A stretch of 64,000 nt of DNA, from NCBI GenBank assembly GCA_032358165.1, contig JAALGY010000047.1:372001-436000 (forward strand), read 5' to 3'. Under the pieces are notes generated by a model, which was not told the origin of the DNA, searched no databases, and worked only from the letters and a program-made list of their open reading frames with translations. The position numbers and the translations under genes are program-made. How positions within the stretch are numbered: position 1 is the stretch's first letter; the number at the start of each line of letters is the position of its first letter. This stretch comes from Diplosphaera chodatii (taxonomy: Eukaryota; Chlorophyta; Trebouxiophyceae; Prasiolales; Stichococcaceae). Positions 60,895 to 64,000 of the stretch are shown here, piece after piece.

Positions 60895-61624
60895 CGGTAT
60901 GCACAGTGCCGCCACGCAGCTGACGCAGTCACTGTTTACAGCAGTGGTGCGATGGCCTCAACGTCGGCATCAACGTCGGCATAGCAGCAACAAGGGTGTC
61001 GTGTGCACTGCCAAAGCACTGCAGCCGATAAAGAGACGCTTCGCAAGAACAACACTCAGGTTGGGAACTTTAAATTCAGCACCAGATTGCAGGCCCCTGC
61101 GCCGTGACAGATGCCGCCAGAGGACCTCTTGTACGTGCGTGTGTTTTATATGCAATGTGATCATATGCGGTGAAGGTGCAGCGGCATGCAGCTTGGCATG
61201 CACCATGCAGTGCCACCGGCTCCCTCGCTCCTAATTAGGAGCCTCACTAAGCCCCTGTGCGAAGGCACGGTCCACGCAACAAACAGGCAATCTATGCTCC
61301 ACATCTTCTTCTGTTAGTTTGTTTGCTAGTAGCTCAGGACTTTATGGAAGTAGCGTACGTGTAGGTATGGGGTGACCTGCTTTGAGTTTTGCACCTCTGC
61401 AGCATCCTGCCCATGTGCAGTCGGGGCTGCTGGATCGTGGCCGATCCTGCGTGCTGTGAGGCCTGACACAGACTTGCTGGTGCACGCCGCTGCTTTGCAG
61501 GGCAGTTGCGACCACAGCAGCAAGGTGGAGTTGTTTGAGTGAGCGCGCGCCTGGCAGCGCCAGCGGCAGGGTGCCTTCCAGGCTGCCCGCCGCTGCCTGC
61601 CAGGACAGCGGCGCAGCTGCCTGC
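60895..61624. promoter_or_regulatory. Divergent promoter region, SUMO protease (-) and poly(A) polymerase (+)
   Basis: A 730-bp spacer between two divergent starts. ORFs here are GTG/TTG-initiated extensions or shadows. I see no clear core promoter motif. Confidence 0.35.
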
Positions 61625-63867
61625 ATGGCGTTTCAGCCATTCAGCACGGCGCCGCCCACGGAGCGGGATCTGCGTCAGACGCGAGACCTTGAAAAGGTGG
61701 CGGCAAAGTGCCATGTGGTGGTGTCGATGTTGTGCGCTCTCATCATGCACACTGAAGCCACAAGCAAGAGAGGACAGAAGCGACCCGGTTTGACGTGACG
61801 CCTCCTGCCGTGGCGTTTGGGCTGCATGCATGAAACAGTTCGCATCTAGCGACCGTCTGCAGTTGTCAAGTGTGATACAAAAGTGGAGCACCATTGGCAC
61901 TGCAGTGCCTGCGCGACCATGGCCTGTACGAGAGCCAGGCGGAGGCGCTGCTGCGGGAGGAGGTGCTGGGCCGGCTGCACAGCCTCATGCTCCAGTGGAT
62001 CTCGCGGGTTGCTGAGATCCGAGGTGCTGCGCCACCACTGTGCATGCTTTTGCTGTGGCCTGTAGTTAGCATACAGACCATATTCATACTACCCGGAGAC
62101 GCAGCACCATGCACTCTATAGCAGCAGATGTAGGTTGTCACTGGTTTCAGCCGCCCTGCAGGCTATGGCGCCACAGACGCAGACGCACGCATCTTCACCT
62201 TTGGTTCCTATCGCCTCGGCGTGCACGGCCCAGGTAGGTTGCTAGTTTTGTAATTGTTTTTGACGAAATTGTTTTCGTTATTTAAAACTGCGTGACGCGC
62301 CCAGCCTCAATTGGCTTTCTTGTTGCCTTTGGCCGCAAGCATGCAGCCACAGCCCGTAGCAGCTCGCATGACACGCAAGCAAGTTCTGCTTCAGGGGCTG
62401 ACATTGACACGCTGTGCGTGGGGCCGCGCATCGCGTCACGGGAGGAGGATTTCTTTGGTCCCGAGCCGCACAGCTTTGAGTCCATGCTGAAGGTGGGCAC
62501 TAGGCGTCTGGATCTGCTAAGTGATGGTTTTACCACATCAATAGTATGCATACAGCTCCATGACTCATGATGGCTGACCAGGTGATCAGATGGTTGATGC
62601 GATACTGCCCACGTGCTACACAGGTGCTGCCTGAGGTGGAGGAGCTGCAAGCAGTGGCGGACGCCTATGTGCCGGTCATCAAGATGAAGTTCCGGGGCAT
62701 CTCCATCGACCTGCTGTTTGCACGCCTGGGCCTGCCGGTGGGCCTGTCAGGCGTCGCGCCACTCTCCCCGCCGTCTGCGCGCATGACGAGAACACTGAGA
62801 GCATTCTGTTCGCTTGACTGTTGTGTGAGACTGGCAAGATGCGCTGTGATATCACCATTGTAGGTGATCCCGCCGGACTTCGACATCGCGGCCAACAGCA
62901 CGCTGCGGGGTGTGGACGACAGATCCGTGCGCTCGCTGAACGGCTGCCGGGTGACTGACACCATCCTGCGCAAGGTGCGTCTGCGCTAGACCCCGCTATG
63001 ACAACACATTGCCATCGTCAATCGCCAGGTTGCTGTGTCGTTCAGCGTGGGGAGCCTCGTGCGCCAGCAAGCCACATGCGATGCTCGAGGCGCGCAGTGT
63101 GCAGCAAGCGAAATCCCCACATTTCATGAGGACCCTGCATGTAGGTGGCCAACAAGCCCGCGTTCCGGACGGCGCTGCGCCTGATCAAGCTTTGGGCGGA
63201 GCGCCGCGGCGTGTACTCCAACGTGACCGGCTACCTGGGCGGCGTCAATTGGGCCATCCTGGTGGCCGCGGTCGGGCAGGCGTACCCCACGGCCGCCGCC
63301 TCCACGCTCATCGCCAAGTTCTTCAAGGTGCGAGCGGCGCCCTGTGACATCATACACGTGGCTAGCCAGCCCTCGGCCAGCAGTGTCTCAAAGTAGTCCA
63401 GCCAAGTTCTGCACAGTGTGTATGTCTCCTTGCACGACTCTGGTGCTAGCACTGTGCTTTTGAAGAGTCAACTTGCTCTGTGGACCTTCAGACACCTCTG
63501 CACTCGTCAGCTGTACCAACCTGAAGGTAGTGCTGCTGCTGTGCAGATGTATGTGCTGTGGCACTGGCCGACGCCCGTGAAGATCGCGCCGATCGAGCAC
63601 GACCCTCTGGGCCTGAAGGTGCGTACAAAGCTGCTGTGTTGCCTTGAAAGCAGCCTGTCTCATGCCCATGACCTGCCGGCAATCCTGAGTTGCGACTTGC
63701 AGTGCTGCATGCTCTGCAATGTTCATTGGGTGCTGCGGCGTGCGCAGGTGTGGGACCCGGGACAGGACTACAGGGACGCGCAGCACCTGCTGCCCATCAT
63801 CACGCCCGCCTACCCCGCCATGAACTCCTCGTACAATGTGTCCGAGGCCACCATGGACGTGTTGCTG
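61625..63867 (+). CDS. PAPS: Canonical nuclear poly(A) polymerase, 3'-partial
   Basis: Adds poly(A) tails to pre-mRNA 3' ends in the nucleus. Nine exons are visible (320 codons, all phases consistent): 61625-61696, 61906-62023, 62162-62233, 62395-62492, 62624-62737, 62864-62974, 63145-63327, 63547-63618 and 63748-63867. The gene continues past the window. The nucleotidyltransferase core has [10 protein letters not shown] (the GS motif), GADIDTLCV (two catalytic Asp), [11 protein letters not shown] (third Asp region), SLNGCRVTD, and the central-domain [20 protein letters not shown] and [23 protein letters not shown] and the strand [20 protein letters not shown] belong to the next part of the core. 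The N terminus ([17 protein letters not shown]) is typical of eukaryotic PAPs. The C-terminal RNA-binding domain is off the right edge. Confidence 0.94.
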
Positions 63868-64000
63868 GTGCGGGATTCATGCCCTGCGTGTGTCGCTTTG
63901 TCAAGTGCAGTCCCTGGCGCTTACATGCATGCAGTTTGTAGGTGCAGTCAGCAGTTATGGGAGCAGGAAGCTTCTGGTTGGTACAGTTTGTTTCCGGTGA

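Overview
This window reads as nuclear DNA of a GC-rich, intron-dense green alga, most likely a trebouxiophyte chlorophyte. The evidence is the gene content (an LHCSR/LI818-type antenna protein and a SET-domain Rubisco-methyltransferase-like protein), short and frequent GT-AG introns with many GTGCGC/GTGAGC donors, Ala/Gln/Ser-rich low-complexity coding, and TGTAA motifs after several stop codons. I rebuilt the gene models by hand, matching splice sites and intron phases. For nine of the eleven intact or partial coding genes the visible exons keep one frame and sum to a multiple of three. The SET-domain gene (one unresolved stretch) and the SUMO protease (exon 1 donor) are less certain. No rRNA, tRNA, CRISPR array or transposon was recognised.

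Layout: (1) 81-4710 +, 3' part of a disordered low-complexity protein. (2) 5565-12191 -, receptor-like kinase A. (3) 13520-14275 -, intronless LHCSR. (4) 14841-18550 +, organelle-targeted SET/Rubis-subs-bind methyltransferase. (5) 18890-19720 -, small secreted Pro/Lys/Ser-rich protein. (6) 20181-21824 +, classical short-chain dehydrogenase. (7) 22563-29836 +, receptor-like kinase B. (8) 30269-33162 -, CHR-family (ChrA-like) transporter, with a decayed copy of its first exon at 33654-33797. (9) 35042-42157 +, receptor-like kinase C. (10) 43291-54523 -, receptor-like kinase D with an 870-residue tail. (11) 56102-60894 -, Ulp1/SENP-type SUMO protease. (12) 61625 to beyond the right edge +, canonical nuclear poly(A) polymerase.

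The main feature is the cluster of four membrane-spanning kinases. Each has a signal peptide, an ectodomain rich in N-glycosylation sequons that I cannot assign to a known domain, one transmembrane helix followed by a basic stop-transfer patch, a cytoplasmic TKL-like kinase domain and a low-complexity tail. B, C and D match almost exon for exon. A is more diverged but keeps the QTALL ectodomain motif and the juxtamembrane D-I-x-[IV]-C-[KR] element. All four have DVG in place of DFG, and B, C and D have HSD in place of HRD. The other genes look like ordinary housekeeping, photoprotective or metabolic loci with no evident operon-like logic. Shared divergent promoters (LHCSR/SET, secreted protein/SDR) and convergent 3' ends are the only visible couplings.
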